Assembly (NCBI GenBank): GCA_003241785.1
Contig: QFPW01000017.1
Coordinates: 1 to 64,000 of the forward strand
DNA length: 64,000 nucleotides
Direction of reading: 5' to 3'
DNA from: Rhodovulum sulfidophilum
GTDB taxonomy: Bacteria > Pseudomonadota > Alphaproteobacteria > Rhodobacterales > Rhodobacteraceae
Shown: positions 34,712 to 43,529 of the stretch, in pieces
How positions within the stretch are numbered: position 1 is the stretch's first letter
Layout of the letters: each line of letters begins with the position of its first letter
Translations under genes and position numbers: made by a program
Notes under the pieces: generated by a model
The model's input: only the letters and a program-made list of their open reading frames with translations
Told to the model about the DNA's origin: nothing
The model's database searches: none

Positions 34712-36790
34712 ATGAAGACCATCGGCGTCGACGTGGGCGGCACCTTCACCGACCTCGTCTATTGCGACCTCGCGACCGGCGCGCTCGAGATCCACAAGGT
34801 CTCGACCACGCCGGACGATCCCTCGCGCGGCGTGCTCCAGGGGGTGCTCGAGCTCTGCGCCGCGAGCGGGGTCGCGCCCGCCGAGATCGACTATGTCTTC
34901 CACGGCACGACGACCGCCACCAACGCGGTGCTGGAGCACAAGGGCGTGCCGGCGGGGATGATCACCAACGACGGCTTCCGCGACGTGATCCACATCGGGC
35001 GGCACCAGCGCGTCCAGCACTATTCGATCCGCCAGGAGCTGCCCTGGCAGGACCGGCCGCTGGTGAAGCGCCGCCACCGCAAGACCGTGCCGGGGCGCCT
35101 CGCGCCCCCGACCGGCGCCGAGATCGTCCCGCTCGACGAGGCGGCGGTCCGCGCGGCGGCCGAGGAGCTCAGGGCCGAGGGCATCGGCTCGGTCGCGATC
35201 TGCTTTCTCTTCTCCTATCTCAACCCGGCGCATGAGGAGCGCGCCCGCGCGATCGTCGCCGAGGTGATGCCGGACGCCTTCGTCACCACCTCGGCCTTCG
35301 TGGCGCCGCAGTTCCGCGAGTTCGAGCGGTTCACCACCGCCGCCCTCGCCGCCTTCATCGGGCCGAAGGTGCGCGAATACATCGCCCGGCTCGAGACCGC
35401 GCTCCGCGCCGCGGGGGTCGCGGGCGAGCTCAGGATCATGGCCTCCAACGGCGGCGCCGCGACCGCCGGGATGGTCTCCGAGAAGCCGACCCTGACGCTG
35501 CTCTCCGGCCTCGCGGCCGGGGTTCTCGGCGGCGCCTGGATCGGCGAGCTGGCCGGGCGCGGCCAGCTCATAACCTTCGACATCGGCGGCACCTCGGCCG
35601 ATATCGGCATCGTCGTCGACGGCGTCTTCGCCGAGACCGACGCGCGCTCCTCCTCGATCGCGGGCTTCCCGCTGCTCTCGCCGATGATCGACATCCACAC
35701 GATCGGCGCGGGCGGCGGCTCGATCGCGCATCTCGACCGGGGCGGCGCCTTCCGGGTCGGGCCGCGCTCGGCCGGCGCGGTGCCCGGTCCCGCCGCCTAT
35801 GGCCGGGGCGGCACCGAGCCGACCGTGACCGACGCGAACCTCGTGCTCGGCAGGCTCGACGCGCAGGATTTCCTCGGCGGCGGGATGAAGCTCGACGCCG
35901 GGGCCGCCCGCGCCGCCGTCGCCGGCCTCGCCGCGACGCTGGGCCTGCCGATCGAGGAGGCCGCCGAGGGCATCCTCACCATCATCAACGCCAACATGGC
36001 GAACGCGATCCGCTCGCGCACGGTGCAGAAGGGCATCGACCCGCGCGGCTTCGCGCTGGTGGCCTTCGGCGGCGCGGGGCCGCTGCATGGTGCCGAGGTC
36101 GCGGCGATGCTCGGCATCCGCGAGGTGATCGTGCCGCCCTATCCCGGCATCACCTCGGCGATGGGCCTCCTGACCACCGACGTCAAATACGACGCGACCC
36201 GGACGCAGTTCCAGGTCTCGACCGCGGTCGACCTCGACCGGCTGAACGCCGATCTCGACGCGATGGAGGCGGATCTCGCCGCGCGCTTCGAAGCCGACCG
36301 GATCGCCGCCGCCGCGACCCGGTTCGAGCGCGCGGGCGCCCTGCGCTATGTCGGCCAGGGCTACGAGCTGCGAGTGCCGCTCCCCGCGGGACCGCTCGAC
36401 GCGGCGGCGATCGCGGCGGTCTGGGAGGCGTTCCACGCCCGCCACGCCGCCGAATACGGCCACGCCTTCCGCGAGAGCCCGATCGAGCTCGTCAATGTCA
36501 AGGTGACCGGCATCGGCGCGATCGACAAGCTGACCGCGCTCCGCCCCGTCACCGGCGGCTCGCTCGCCGCGGCCAAGGTCCGGACCGCGCCCTGCGTCTT
36601 CCGCGTCGAAGGCGCGCTCCGCTCCTTCGAGACCGCCTTCTACGACCGCCGCGCGCTGCCGGTCGGCGAGACCTTCGAAGGCCCCGCGATCGTGCTCCAG
36701 AGCGACTCGACCACCGTCATCCCGCCCGGCGCCACCGCCGCGGTCGAGCCCGCCGGCAGCATCCTCATCACGCTCGGAGGCGCGGCATGA
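34712..36790 (+). CDS. hyuA: Hydantoinase/oxoprolinase subunit A
   Basis: This 692-residue protein of the HyuA family has an N-terminal actin-fold ATP site (GVDVGGTFTDLV), the HGTTTATNAVLE segment and a second phosphate motif (FDIGGTSADIGI). With HyuB it makes an ATP-dependent hydantoinase, N-methylhydantoinase or 5-oxoprolinase, and such proteins also resemble acetone/acetophenone carboxylase subunits. A GGGAAGAAC precedes the ATG. Its stop overlaps hyuB (ATGA). The hydantoin genes around it favour a hydantoin-type substrate. Confidence 0.9.
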   Translation: MKTIGVDVGGTFTDLVYCDLATGALEIHKVSTTPDDPSRGVLQGVLELCAASGVAPAEIDYVFHGTTTATNAVLEHKGVPAGMITNDGFRDVIHIGRHQRVQHYSIRQELPWQDRPLVKRRHRKTVPGRLAPPTGAEIVPLDEAAVRAAAEELRAEGIGSVAICFLFSYLNPAHEERARAIVAEVMPDAFVTTSAFVAPQFREFERFTTAALAAFIGPKVREYIARLETALRAAGVAGELRIMASNGGAATAGMVSEKPTLTLLSGLAAGVLGGAWIGELAGRGQLITFDIGGTSADIGIVVDGVFAETDARSSSIAGFPLLSPMIDIHTIGAGGGSIAHLDRGGAFRVGPRSAGAVPGPAAYGRGGTEPTVTDANLVLGRLDAQDFLGGGMKLDAGAARAAVAGLAATLGLPIEEAAEGILTIINANMANAIRSRTVQKGIDPRGFALVAFGGAGPLHGAEVAAMLGIREVIVPPYPGITSAMGLLTTDVKYDATRTQFQVSTAVDLDRLNADLDAMEADLAARFEADRIAAAATRFERAGALRYVGQGYELRVPLPAGPLDAAAIAAVWEAFHARHAAEYGHAFRESPIELVNVKVTGIGAIDKLTALRPVTGGSLAAAKVRTAPCVFRVEGALRSFETAFYDRRALPVGETFEGPAIVLQSDSTTVIPPGATAAVEPAGSILITLGGAA

Positions 36791-38544
36791 CCGCCAGCAT
36801 CGACCCGATCACCGCCGCCGTCATCCAGGGCGCGCTCGAGAACATCGCGATCGAGATGGGCCACAAGCTCATGCGCATGAGCTATTCGAGCATCATCCGC
36901 GAATCCGAGGATTTCGGCGCCGCGCTGACCGACGCGGAGGGTAACCAGCTCTGCGAGTGCAAGATGTCGACCCCGCTGCAATCGGGACCGATCCCGGGCT
37001 ATATCCGGGGCGTGCGCCGCGCGATGGCGGCGCGGGGCGAGGAGATCCGCCCGGGCGACGTGATCCTGCACAACGACCCCTACGGCGGCGCCTCGCACGG
37101 GCCCGACATCGCCTTCGTGATCCCGATCTTCCTCGACGGCGCGCTCGTCGCCTTCTCGGTCACGACCGCGCACCACCTCGACATCGGCGCCGCCACCCCG
37201 GGCAGCGCGGGGATCGTCGAGGCGGTGGACGCCTATGCCGAGGGGCTCCAGTTCAAGGCGATCAAGGTCGTGGACGAAGGCCGGACGAACCACGCCGTCT
37301 GGCAGATCCTGCGCGACAACATCCGCGCCTCGGCGCTCGTCGTCGGCGACATGGAGGCGCAGATCAAGGCGGCCGAGATCGGCGCCGCGCGCTTCCTCGA
37401 ACTCGCGGACCGCCACGGCATCGCCGCGATCCGCGCCGCCGCGGCCGATCTCATGGACTATTCCGAGCGGCTGATGCGCGCCGCGATCGCCGCCCTGCCG
37501 GATGGGACCTACCGGGCCGAGGGGATCTACGACGGCTATTCCGACGACCCCGACCCTTCGCGGCGCGACCTGCCGATCAAGGTCGCCGTCACCGTCGCGG
37601 GCGACGAGATCACCATCGACCTCACCGGCACGGCGGACCAGGTGCCCGACCGGCCGATCAACATGCCCTTCGAGGGAACCACCGACTGCGCGATCTGGCT
37701 CACCCTGCGCTCCATCCTGCTCGACAGCGCCGAATTCGGCGAAGTGCCGCAGAACGCCGGGCTGACCCGCCCGATCCATATCGTGGCGCCCAGGGGCTGC
37801 ATCGCCAATCCGATCTTCCCCGCGCCCACCATCGCGCGCTTCACCCCAGGCAATGCGATGGCCGACACGATGATGCGCGCGCTGTCGCGGGTCGTGCCGG
37901 AAAAGGTCTCGGCCGGCGTCGGCAACCTGCGCGTCGTCTCCTTCTCCGGGCTGCGCGGCGGCGCGCACTGGGTCCATATGGAGATCCTCGAGGGCGCCTA
38001 TGGCGGCCGGCACGGGATGAACGGGATGGACGCGGTCGACACGCTCTACGCCAACACCCGCAACAACCCGATCGAGGATATCGAGACCCATCTGCCGATC
38101 CGGGTCGAGCGCTACGAGCTCCGCTCCGACGCGCCGGCGGCGGGCGAATGGCGCGGCGGCATCGGCTCGATCCGCGAGTTCACCATGCTGACCGACGGCG
38201 CCTTCTCGGTCGAGGGCGACGGCCACGGCCAGCGCCCCTGGCCCTATGGCGCGGGCGAGCCCGGCCGGCCGGGCGAGCTCACGCTGGCGCGGGCCGACGG
38301 CGCGACCGAGCCCCTGCCGTCCAAGGTCGCCTATCACGCGGCCCGCGCCGGCGACCGGATCGTGGCGCTCGGCCCCAACGGCGGCGGCTACGGCGACCCG
38401 CGCGCCCGCGACCCGGAGGCGGTGCTCGAGGACGTGCGCGACGGCTATCTCTCGGCCGAGACCGCGCTCGCGGTCTATGGCGTGGCGATCGCCGGGGACG
38501 CGGTCGACGCCGCCGCCACCGCCGCCCGCCGGGCCGCGCGATGA
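36787..38544 (+). CDS. hyuB: Hydantoinase/oxoprolinase subunit B
   Basis: This 585-residue partner of HyuA has the conserved DPYGGASHGPDIAF and PGNAMADTMMRAL segments and the C-terminal GPNGGGYGDPRAR. The pair would hydrolyse a cyclic amide with ATP. An N-methylhydantoin reaction would yield N-carbamoylsarcosine, the substrate of the amidase-like enzyme at 23747. Its stop overlaps the ATG of the reductase gene. Confidence 0.9.
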   Translation: MTASIDPITAAVIQGALENIAIEMGHKLMRMSYSSIIRESEDFGAALTDAEGNQLCECKMSTPLQSGPIPGYIRGVRRAMAARGEEIRPGDVILHNDPYGGASHGPDIAFVIPIFLDGALVAFSVTTAHHLDIGAATPGSAGIVEAVDAYAEGLQFKAIKVVDEGRTNHAVWQILRDNIRASALVVGDMEAQIKAAEIGAARFLELADRHGIAAIRAAAADLMDYSERLMRAAIAALPDGTYRAEGIYDGYSDDPDPSRRDLPIKVAVTVAGDEITIDLTGTADQVPDRPINMPFEGTTDCAIWLTLRSILLDSAEFGEVPQNAGLTRPIHIVAPRGCIANPIFPAPTIARFTPGNAMADTMMRALSRVVPEKVSAGVGNLRVVSFSGLRGGAHWVHMEILEGAYGGRHGMNGMDAVDTLYANTRNNPIEDIETHLPIRVERYELRSDAPAAGEWRGGIGSIREFTMLTDGAFSVEGDGHGQRPWPYGAGEPGRPGELTLARADGATEPLPSKVAYHAARAGDRIVALGPNGGGYGDPRARDPEAVLEDVRDGYLSAETALAVYGVAIAGDAVDAAATAARRAAR

Positions 38545-39524
38545 TGCGCGCCGTGCTGATCGGCGCGCCCGGACCCGGCGGACCGGGCGCGGTCGAGGTG
38601 GTGGAGCGCCCGATCCCGGTGCCCGGCCCGGGCGAGGTGCTGGTCGAGGTCGCCCACGCCGGCTGCAACTTCGCCGACACGATGATCTGGCGCGGCACCT
38701 ATCCGCACCCGAAGGGCTATCCGCTCATCGGCGGGCTCGAACTCTCGGGCCGGATCGCGGCGCTCGGCCCCGGCGTCGCGGAACCCCCTCCCGGCGCGCG
38801 CGTCGCGGCCTTCCTCGAGGACGCCGGCGCCTTCGCCGATTTCTGCCTCGTCCCCGTCGAGCGCGTCATCCCGGTCCCCGACGCGATGCCGCTCGACACC
38901 GCCGCCGCCTTCCCGGTCCAGGCGCTCACCGCCTGGCACATGCTCCATACCGTCTCGACGATCCGCCCGGGCGAGGTCGTGCTCGTCCACGCGATCGGCG
39001 GCGGCGTCGGCCTGCAGCTGACGCAGCTCGCCGTCGCGGCCGGGGCGACCGTGCTCGGCACCGTGGGCACCGCCGGGAAGGAAGCGGCGGCGCTCGCGGC
39101 CGGGGCGACGGCGGTGGTGAACCGGGGCGACACCGATTTCGTCGCCGCGATCGCGGAGCTCGCGGGCCGGCCGCTCGACAAGATCTACGACTCGACCGGT
39201 GCGACGATCCTCGACCGGAGCTTCGAGCTCATCCGCCCGCTCGGCCATGTCGTGAGCTATGGCGAGGCCGAGGGCCGGCCGCTGCCGAACCTCTGGGAGC
39301 GGCTGGTGCGCAAGTCGCTGACCTTCACCCGCTTCCATGTCGGCCACGTCGACTTCGCCTCGGAGGCCTGGACCCGCGGCCTCGCCGCCGTGACGGAGGC
39401 GATCACCGCGGGCACGCTCGACATCCGCGTCGCGGAGCGCTTTCCGATCACCGGGGTGGCGGAGATGTTCACCCGGCTGGAATCGCGCTCCGTCTCCGGG
39501 AAGCTGCTGCTCGACCTCGCCTGA
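38541..39524 (+). CDS. Zinc-independent MDR oxidoreductase (quinone reductase-like)
   Basis: This 327-residue medium-chain dehydrogenase/reductase of the NADPH:quinone oxidoreductase type has an N-terminal GroES-like domain (NFADTMIWRGTYP) and a Rossmann motif (HAIGGGVGLQLTQLA). No structural or catalytic zinc cysteine cluster is seen. Two ATGs (38541, 38544) are possible. It ends the long operon that begins at 28378 and converges on the enolase-superfamily gene. Its substrate is unknown. Confidence 0.87.
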   Translation: MMRAVLIGAPGPGGPGAVEVVERPIPVPGPGEVLVEVAHAGCNFADTMIWRGTYPHPKGYPLIGGLELSGRIAALGPGVAEPPPGARVAAFLEDAGAFADFCLVPVERVIPVPDAMPLDTAAAFPVQALTAWHMLHTVSTIRPGEVVLVHAIGGGVGLQLTQLAVAAGATVLGTVGTAGKEAAALAAGATAVVNRGDTDFVAAIAELAGRPLDKIYDSTGATILDRSFELIRPLGHVVSYGEAEGRPLPNLWERLVRKSLTFTRFHVGHVDFASEAWTRGLAAVTEAITAGTLDIRVAERFPITGVAEMFTRLESRSVSGKLLLDLA

Positions 39525-39525
39525 C

Positions 39526-40722
39526 TCACCCCGCCCCGAGTTCCGCCGCGTTCGGCGCGTAGGCGGCGATCCGGTCGAGGTCGAGCTCGACGCCGAGGCC
39601 GGGACGGTCGGGGATCTCGAGATAGCCGTCGGCGTCGAGCCGAAACGGCTCGGTCAGGATCCCGTCGACATAGGCGCTGCCGCCGATGAACTCGACGTAG
39701 TCGACCTTCGGAAACGCCGCCGCCATCTGCAGATCCGCCGCGACCCCGAGCGCGGTGTTCCAGCCGTGGCCGACATAGGTCACGCCGAAATCATCCGCCA
39801 TCCAGGCGATCCGCCGCTGCTCGGAAATGCCGCCGACCTTGGTCACGTCGGGCTGCACGATGTCGAGCGCGCCGCGCGCCAGCCAGGGCAGGAAGGTCTG
39901 CCGCCGGGTCAGAACCTCGCCGCCCGCGATCGGCACCGGGCTCGCGTGGCGGAGCGCGATGAAATCCTCGATCGCATCGGGACGCAGCGCCTCCTCGAAC
40001 CAGGCCACGTCGTAATCCGCCAGCATCTCGGCGGTGCGCGTCGCCCATTTGAGATTGGCGTTCCAATGCGCGTCCGACCCGCCCGCGTCGACGAAGAGCT
40101 TCGACTCCGGGCCGATCGCCTCACGCGCGGCGCGGATGATCAGCTCGTCCGACGCATAGCTGTCGCGCCGCCCGAACGGCCCCCAGCCGATCTTGAAGGC
40201 GCGGAACCCGTCGCGCTCGCGGAAGGTCGCGAGCTCCTCGGCCATCACCGCGGGCTCGTCCATCAGCAGCGAGCAATAGGGCCGGACCTTCGCGCGGTAG
40301 CGGCCGCCGAGCAGCTGGCCGACCGACAGGCCGGTCATCTTGCCGAGGATGTCCCAGAGCGCGATGTCGATGCCGCTGATCACATGGGTGAGCGTGCCGC
40401 CCCGCCCCATCCAGAACGTGTTCTGGTGCAGCTTCTCGGCGACGCGCTCGGGCTCGAGCGCGTTCTCTCCGAGAAACAGCGGCTCCAGCACCTTGAGCCC
40501 CGCCTCGACCAGCCGCCCGTCGGTGAAGACGCTGCCATGGCCGACGACGCCGGCGTCGGTATGGACCGCGATCAGCGTATGGACCGAATCCCGCGGCTGG
40601 ATCTCCTCCGACCAGCCGCCCTTCGGGCTGGCGCCGGCGAGCGGGGCCGCGACGATCCGCCGGATCCGCGCGGGCGGCAGGGTGGCGGCGCGGGCGGCCG
40701 GGGCGGTGATTTCGACGTTCAT
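39526..40722 (-). CDS. Enolase-superfamily protein (mandelate racemase-like)
   Basis: This 398-residue protein has the N-terminal capping domain and C-terminal barrel of mandelate racemase/muconate-lactonising enzymes. Metal ligands Asp212 (FVDAGG), Glu243 (WFEEAL) and Glu269 (AGGEVL) are present. So are Lys177 (FKIGWGP), Asp292 (QPDVT) and His319 (VGHGWN). The first Lys of the usual KxK is Ala175. The chemistry is probably dehydration or epimerisation of a hydroxy acid. It begins 10 bp after the 2-hydroxyacid dehydrogenase stop on the same strand, so they form an operon. Confidence 0.87.
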   Translation of the reverse strand: MNVEITAPAARAATLPPARIRRIVAAPLAGASPKGGWSEEIQPRDSVHTLIAVHTDAGVVGHGSVFTDGRLVEAGLKVLEPLFLGENALEPERVAEKLHQNTFWMGRGGTLTHVISGIDIALWDILGKMTGLSVGQLLGGRYRAKVRPYCSLLMDEPAVMAEELATFRERDGFRAFKIGWGPFGRRDSYASDELIIRAAREAIGPESKLFVDAGGSDAHWNANLKWATRTAEMLADYDVAWFEEALRPDAIEDFIALRHASPVPIAGGEVLTRRQTFLPWLARGALDIVQPDVTKVGGISEQRRIAWMADDFGVTYVGHGWNTALGVAADLQMAAAFPKVDYVEFIGGSAYVDGILTEPFRLDADGYLEIPDRPGLGVELDLDRIAAYAPNAAELGAG

Positions 40723-40732
40723 GGAGCGGCCT

Positions 40733-41710
40733 TCAATATCCGAGGGTGGGGTCGACGCGGTTCGCGAGCGGCTCGCCCGCGAGATAGCGCCGCAGGTTGT
40801 CGAGGAAGATCGCATCGCAGGCGGCGATATAGGTGGCGTGGTCGTCGACGTTGCAATGCGGCGAGGTGATGACGCGGGGCGTGGTCCACATCCGGTCGTG
40901 CTCCGGCGCCGGCTCCTCGGGGAAGACCTCCAGCACCGCGCCGCCGAGCGTGCCCGCGTCGAGCCGGTCGAAGATCGCCGCGTAGTCGAGCACGCGCGCG
41001 CGCCCGAGGACGACGACGCCCGCCCCCTCCGGCAGGAGATCGATCCGGCGCCGGTCGACCAGCCCCTCGGTCAAGGGCGTGAGCGGCAGGGTCGAGATCA
41101 GGATATCGGTCTCCGGGAGCACCGCGTCGAGCGCGTCGGTCGCCACGCAGCGGTCGACCGGCGCCCCGGTCTCGCCGCTCCGGTTGACGCCAATCAGCCG
41201 GCAGCCGGTCGGCCGCAGCGCCCGCGCCGCGCCGGCGCCGATCGCGCCGGTGCCGAGCAGCGTGACGGTCTTCGCGCCGAGCGTGGGCCCGAAGACCGGC
41301 TCCCAGCGGCGGGCGGCGCGGTCCTCGACGAATTTCGGAACCTGGTAGGTCAGCATCAGGGCGGCGGCGAGCGCGTATTCGCCGCCCTTGGCCGCGTGCA
41401 CCCCGGAGGCGTTGGTGAGCGCGAGCCCCTCGGGGAAGCCCTTCATGTGCTTCTCGACCCCGGCGGAGGTGATCTGCATCCAGGCGAGCCCGGGCGCCGC
41501 CGCGCGCGCGCCGGCCGCGGTGATCCCGCCCGCCGCGTAGAGCACCTCCGTCCCGGGCGGAATGCCCGCCGCCTCGGGCGCCGCCGTGAAGGCGATCCGG
41601 GTCTCCGCCGAGCTCAGGGATTCGATTTCTTCCCGGATTCGCGCTTCGACCGGACAAAGCTCCGCCGGGCCGTCGGGATCATAGGCGAGATGGATATGCA
41701 TTGATTTCAT
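40733..41710 (-). CDS. D-isomer-specific 2-hydroxyacid dehydrogenase
   Basis: This 325-residue NAD(P)-dependent dehydrogenase interconverts 2-hydroxy and 2-oxo acids. The nucleotide motif is GTGAIGAGAARAL. Catalytic Arg (VLGRARVLD), Glu (EVFPEEPAP) and His (ITSPHCN) are visible. ATG 41710 is taken as start; ATG 41701 is three codons later. It diverges from the GntR-type promoter at 41757. It could reduce or form the 2-oxo acid made elsewhere in this island. Confidence 0.88.
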   Translation of the reverse strand: MKSMHIHLAYDPDGPAELCPVEARIREEIESLSSAETRIAFTAAPEAAGIPPGTEVLYAAGGITAAGARAAAPGLAWMQITSAGVEKHMKGFPEGLALTNASGVHAAKGGEYALAAALMLTYQVPKFVEDRAARRWEPVFGPTLGAKTVTLLGTGAIGAGAARALRPTGCRLIGVNRSGETGAPVDRCVATDALDAVLPETDILISTLPLTPLTEGLVDRRRIDLLPEGAGVVVLGRARVLDYAAIFDRLDAGTLGGAVLEVFPEEPAPEHDRMWTTPRVITSPHCNVDDHATYIAACDAIFLDNLRRYLAGEPLANRVDPTLGY

Positions 41711-41756
41711 AGGTTTATCGTCTCTGGCCGCGAGGGGAGCTCGCGCGTTTCCGTGG

Positions 41757-41784
41757 TTGACCTGCGTATCAAAGTATACATTAT
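41757..41784 (+). promoter_or_regulatory. Promoter with GTATAC operator, copy 1
   Basis: TTGACC (41757-41762) and CATTAT (41779-41784) are 16 bp apart. The spacer holds GTAT (41766-41769) and GTATAC (41774-41779). The block from AAAGTATACATTATG is identical to copy 2 at 48232. VanR/FCD-type GntR regulators often bind GTATAC-centred palindromes, so the regulator at 46091 is the likely ligand. Confidence 0.7.
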
Positions 41785-41888
41785 GAAGATATTCAAGGTC
41801 GCACCGGCGGAAAGGGAGGCCTCCGGAAACCGTCCAGATCCGGCCGCGCGATGGGCGACGGCCGCGCAGCGAAAGAGGGTGCACGAGG

Positions 41889-43043
41889 ATGATCGATACC
41901 AAGCGTCGGCGGCTTCTCTATGGGGCGATGACCGCCACCGCGCTCGCCATGGCGGCGGTTCTGCCCGGCGGGGCCATGGCCCAGGAGACGGTGAAGCTCG
42001 CGGCGGCCGGGCCGATGACCGGCCCCTCGGCCGAGACCGGCCAGCGCATGAAGGCGGGCATCGAGCTCGCCGTCGAGGAGATCAACGCGTCGGGCGGGGT
42101 CGGCGGCAAGACGCTGGTCGTCGATTTCTACGACGACGAGGGCAAGCCCGAGGGCGCCGCCGCCGTCGCGCAGCGCATCGCCTCGGATTCCGAGGTCATC
42201 GGCGTGATCGGCCATATCAACTCCTCCGCCACGATGGCGGCGCTGCCGATCTACAAGCGCGCCGGGCTGACCGAGGTCTCGGGGAACTCTTCCGCCTGGA
42301 AGGTGACCCACATGGGCTTCGACAACATCTTCCGCGTGATCATCAACGACCAGGGCCAGGCGCCGGTGGTGATCAAGCAGCTTGTCGAGGTCGAGGGCCG
42401 CAAGAAGATCGCGATCATCTACGAGAACAGCGACTACGGCAAAGGCGCGCTCGAATCCGCGACCGAGACCGCGCACGCGCTCGGCGCCGAGATCGTCGCG
42501 GCCGAGACCTACCAGCCCGCCGTCGACCGCGACTTCGCGGCGCAGCTCACCAAGATCATGGCCGCCTCGCCCGACGCGCTCTTTCTCGTCGGCCAGTACG
42601 GCGAGGGCGGCGCCATCTTCAACCAGGCCTATCGCCTCGGCCTGACCACGGACGGGTCGGTGCTGAAGGCCGGGTTCGACGGGCTGCGCCAGGGGCCGTT
42701 CATCGACCTCGCCGGCGCCGACGCGGTCGAGGGCCTTTTGATCTTCGCCTCGTTCAACTCGCTCTCGGACGCGCCGAAGACGGCGGAGTTCCGCGAGAAG
42801 ACCATGCGCCTCTTCGGCCATCCGCCGACCGAGCAGGAAGCGCACAACTACGACGTCACCTATCTCTACAAGGCGGCGATCGAGGCCGGCGCCACCAAGG
42901 AGACGATGTCCGAGGTGATGCGCACGATGAACATGGAGGGCGTCTCGGGCCATCTCCAGTTCGACGAGAACGGCGACGTAAAGGGCAAGGAGATGGTGAT
43001 CTTCACCGTCAAGAACGGCGAGTTCGTCCCCTACGTCAAGTGA
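41889..43043 (+). CDS. LIV-type ABC importer binding protein 2
   Basis: This 384-residue periplasmic LivK-like protein has an N-terminal signal (residues 1-31, cut near GAMAQE). The mature start TVKLAAAGPMTGPSAETGQ and the EVSGNSSAWK segment are family features. It heads the unit livK-ridA-livG-livF-FMN enzyme-gntR. Its own permeases are not next to it; LivH- and LivM-like genes at 51679 and 52568 behind the same promoter type are the obvious partners. A double hairpin follows the stop codon. Confidence 0.9.
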   Translation: MIDTKRRRLLYGAMTATALAMAAVLPGGAMAQETVKLAAAGPMTGPSAETGQRMKAGIELAVEEINASGGVGGKTLVVDFYDDEGKPEGAAAVAQRIASDSEVIGVIGHINSSATMAALPIYKRAGLTEVSGNSSAWKVTHMGFDNIFRVIINDQGQAPVVIKQLVEVEGRKKIAIIYENSDYGKGALESATETAHALGAEIVAAETYQPAVDRDFAAQLTKIMAASPDALFLVGQYGEGGAIFNQAYRLGLTTDGSVLKAGFDGLRQGPFIDLAGADAVEGLLIFASFNSLSDAPKTAEFREKTMRLFGHPPTEQEAHNYDVTYLYKAAIEAGATKETMSEVMRTMNMEGVSGHLQFDENGDVKGKEMVIFTVKNGEFVPYVK

Positions 43044-43050
43044 GAAGCGG

Positions 43051-43104
43051 GACGGCCGGGCCCGGATCCGGCCGTCGACCGCCCGGGGGGCGCGGGCCCC
43101 CGGG
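43051..43104 (+). repeat. Two hairpins after the second livK-like gene
   Basis: Stem one pairs 43051-43059 with 43068-43076 (9 bp, perfect). Stem two pairs 43082-43089 with 43097-43104 (8 bp, perfect, all G+C). Neither has a T-tract. They separate the binding-protein gene from ridA. Confidence 0.65.
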
Positions 43105-43112
43105 GCAGGAGA

Positions 43113-43529
43113 ATGGAGACTGTGATGGCCAAGAAAGCGCTCAACTATCCCGGTGTCGCCGAGGGCGAAAAGCCGATGGGTCCCGCCCCCCTCTCGCCCG
43201 CCGTGGTGATCGAGGATTTCGTCTATCTCTCGGGCCAGGTCGGGATCGACCCGGCCACCGGCGCGATCGTCGAGGGCGGGATCGAGGCGCAGACCCGGCA
43301 GACGATGGAGAACATCAAGGCGCTGCTCGCCGCCGAGGGGCTGACCCCGGACCATGTCGTGAAGAGCCTGTGCTTTCTCACCGACGTCGCGAATTTCACC
43401 GCGATGAACGGCGTCTACAAGACCTATTTCGCCGATCCGAAGCCGGCGCGCTCGACCGTGGGGATCACCCTCGCCGATCCCGCGCTGCTGGTCGAGATCG
43501 AGGTCATCGCCCACCGGCGGGCCGCGTGA
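43113..43529 (+). CDS. RidA/YjgF-family protein 2
   Basis: This protein of up to 138 residues is a clear RidA homologue (FVYLSGQVGIDPATG, QTRQTMENIKALLAAEG, FLTDVANFTAMN), with the reactive-site Arg in PARSTVGI. RidA proteins hydrolyse 2-imino/enamine intermediates. ATG 43113 or ATG 43125 could be the start; both have a nearby purine-rich site. Its stop overlaps the GTG start of the ATPase gene. A role clearing imines from the aminotransferase or cyclodeaminase of this island is likely. Confidence 0.92.
   Translation: METVMAKKALNYPGVAEGEKPMGPAPLSPAVVIEDFVYLSGQVGIDPATGAIVEGGIEAQTRQTMENIKALLAAEGLTPDHVVKSLCFLTDVANFTAMNGVYKTYFADPKPARSTVGITLADPALLVEIEVIAHRRAA

Noticed and set aside
33923..36463. 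Open reading of 846 codons on the minus strand opposite hyuA
   Set aside because: It is antisense to a clear HyuA gene and has Asp/Arg/His-rich composition with no domain.
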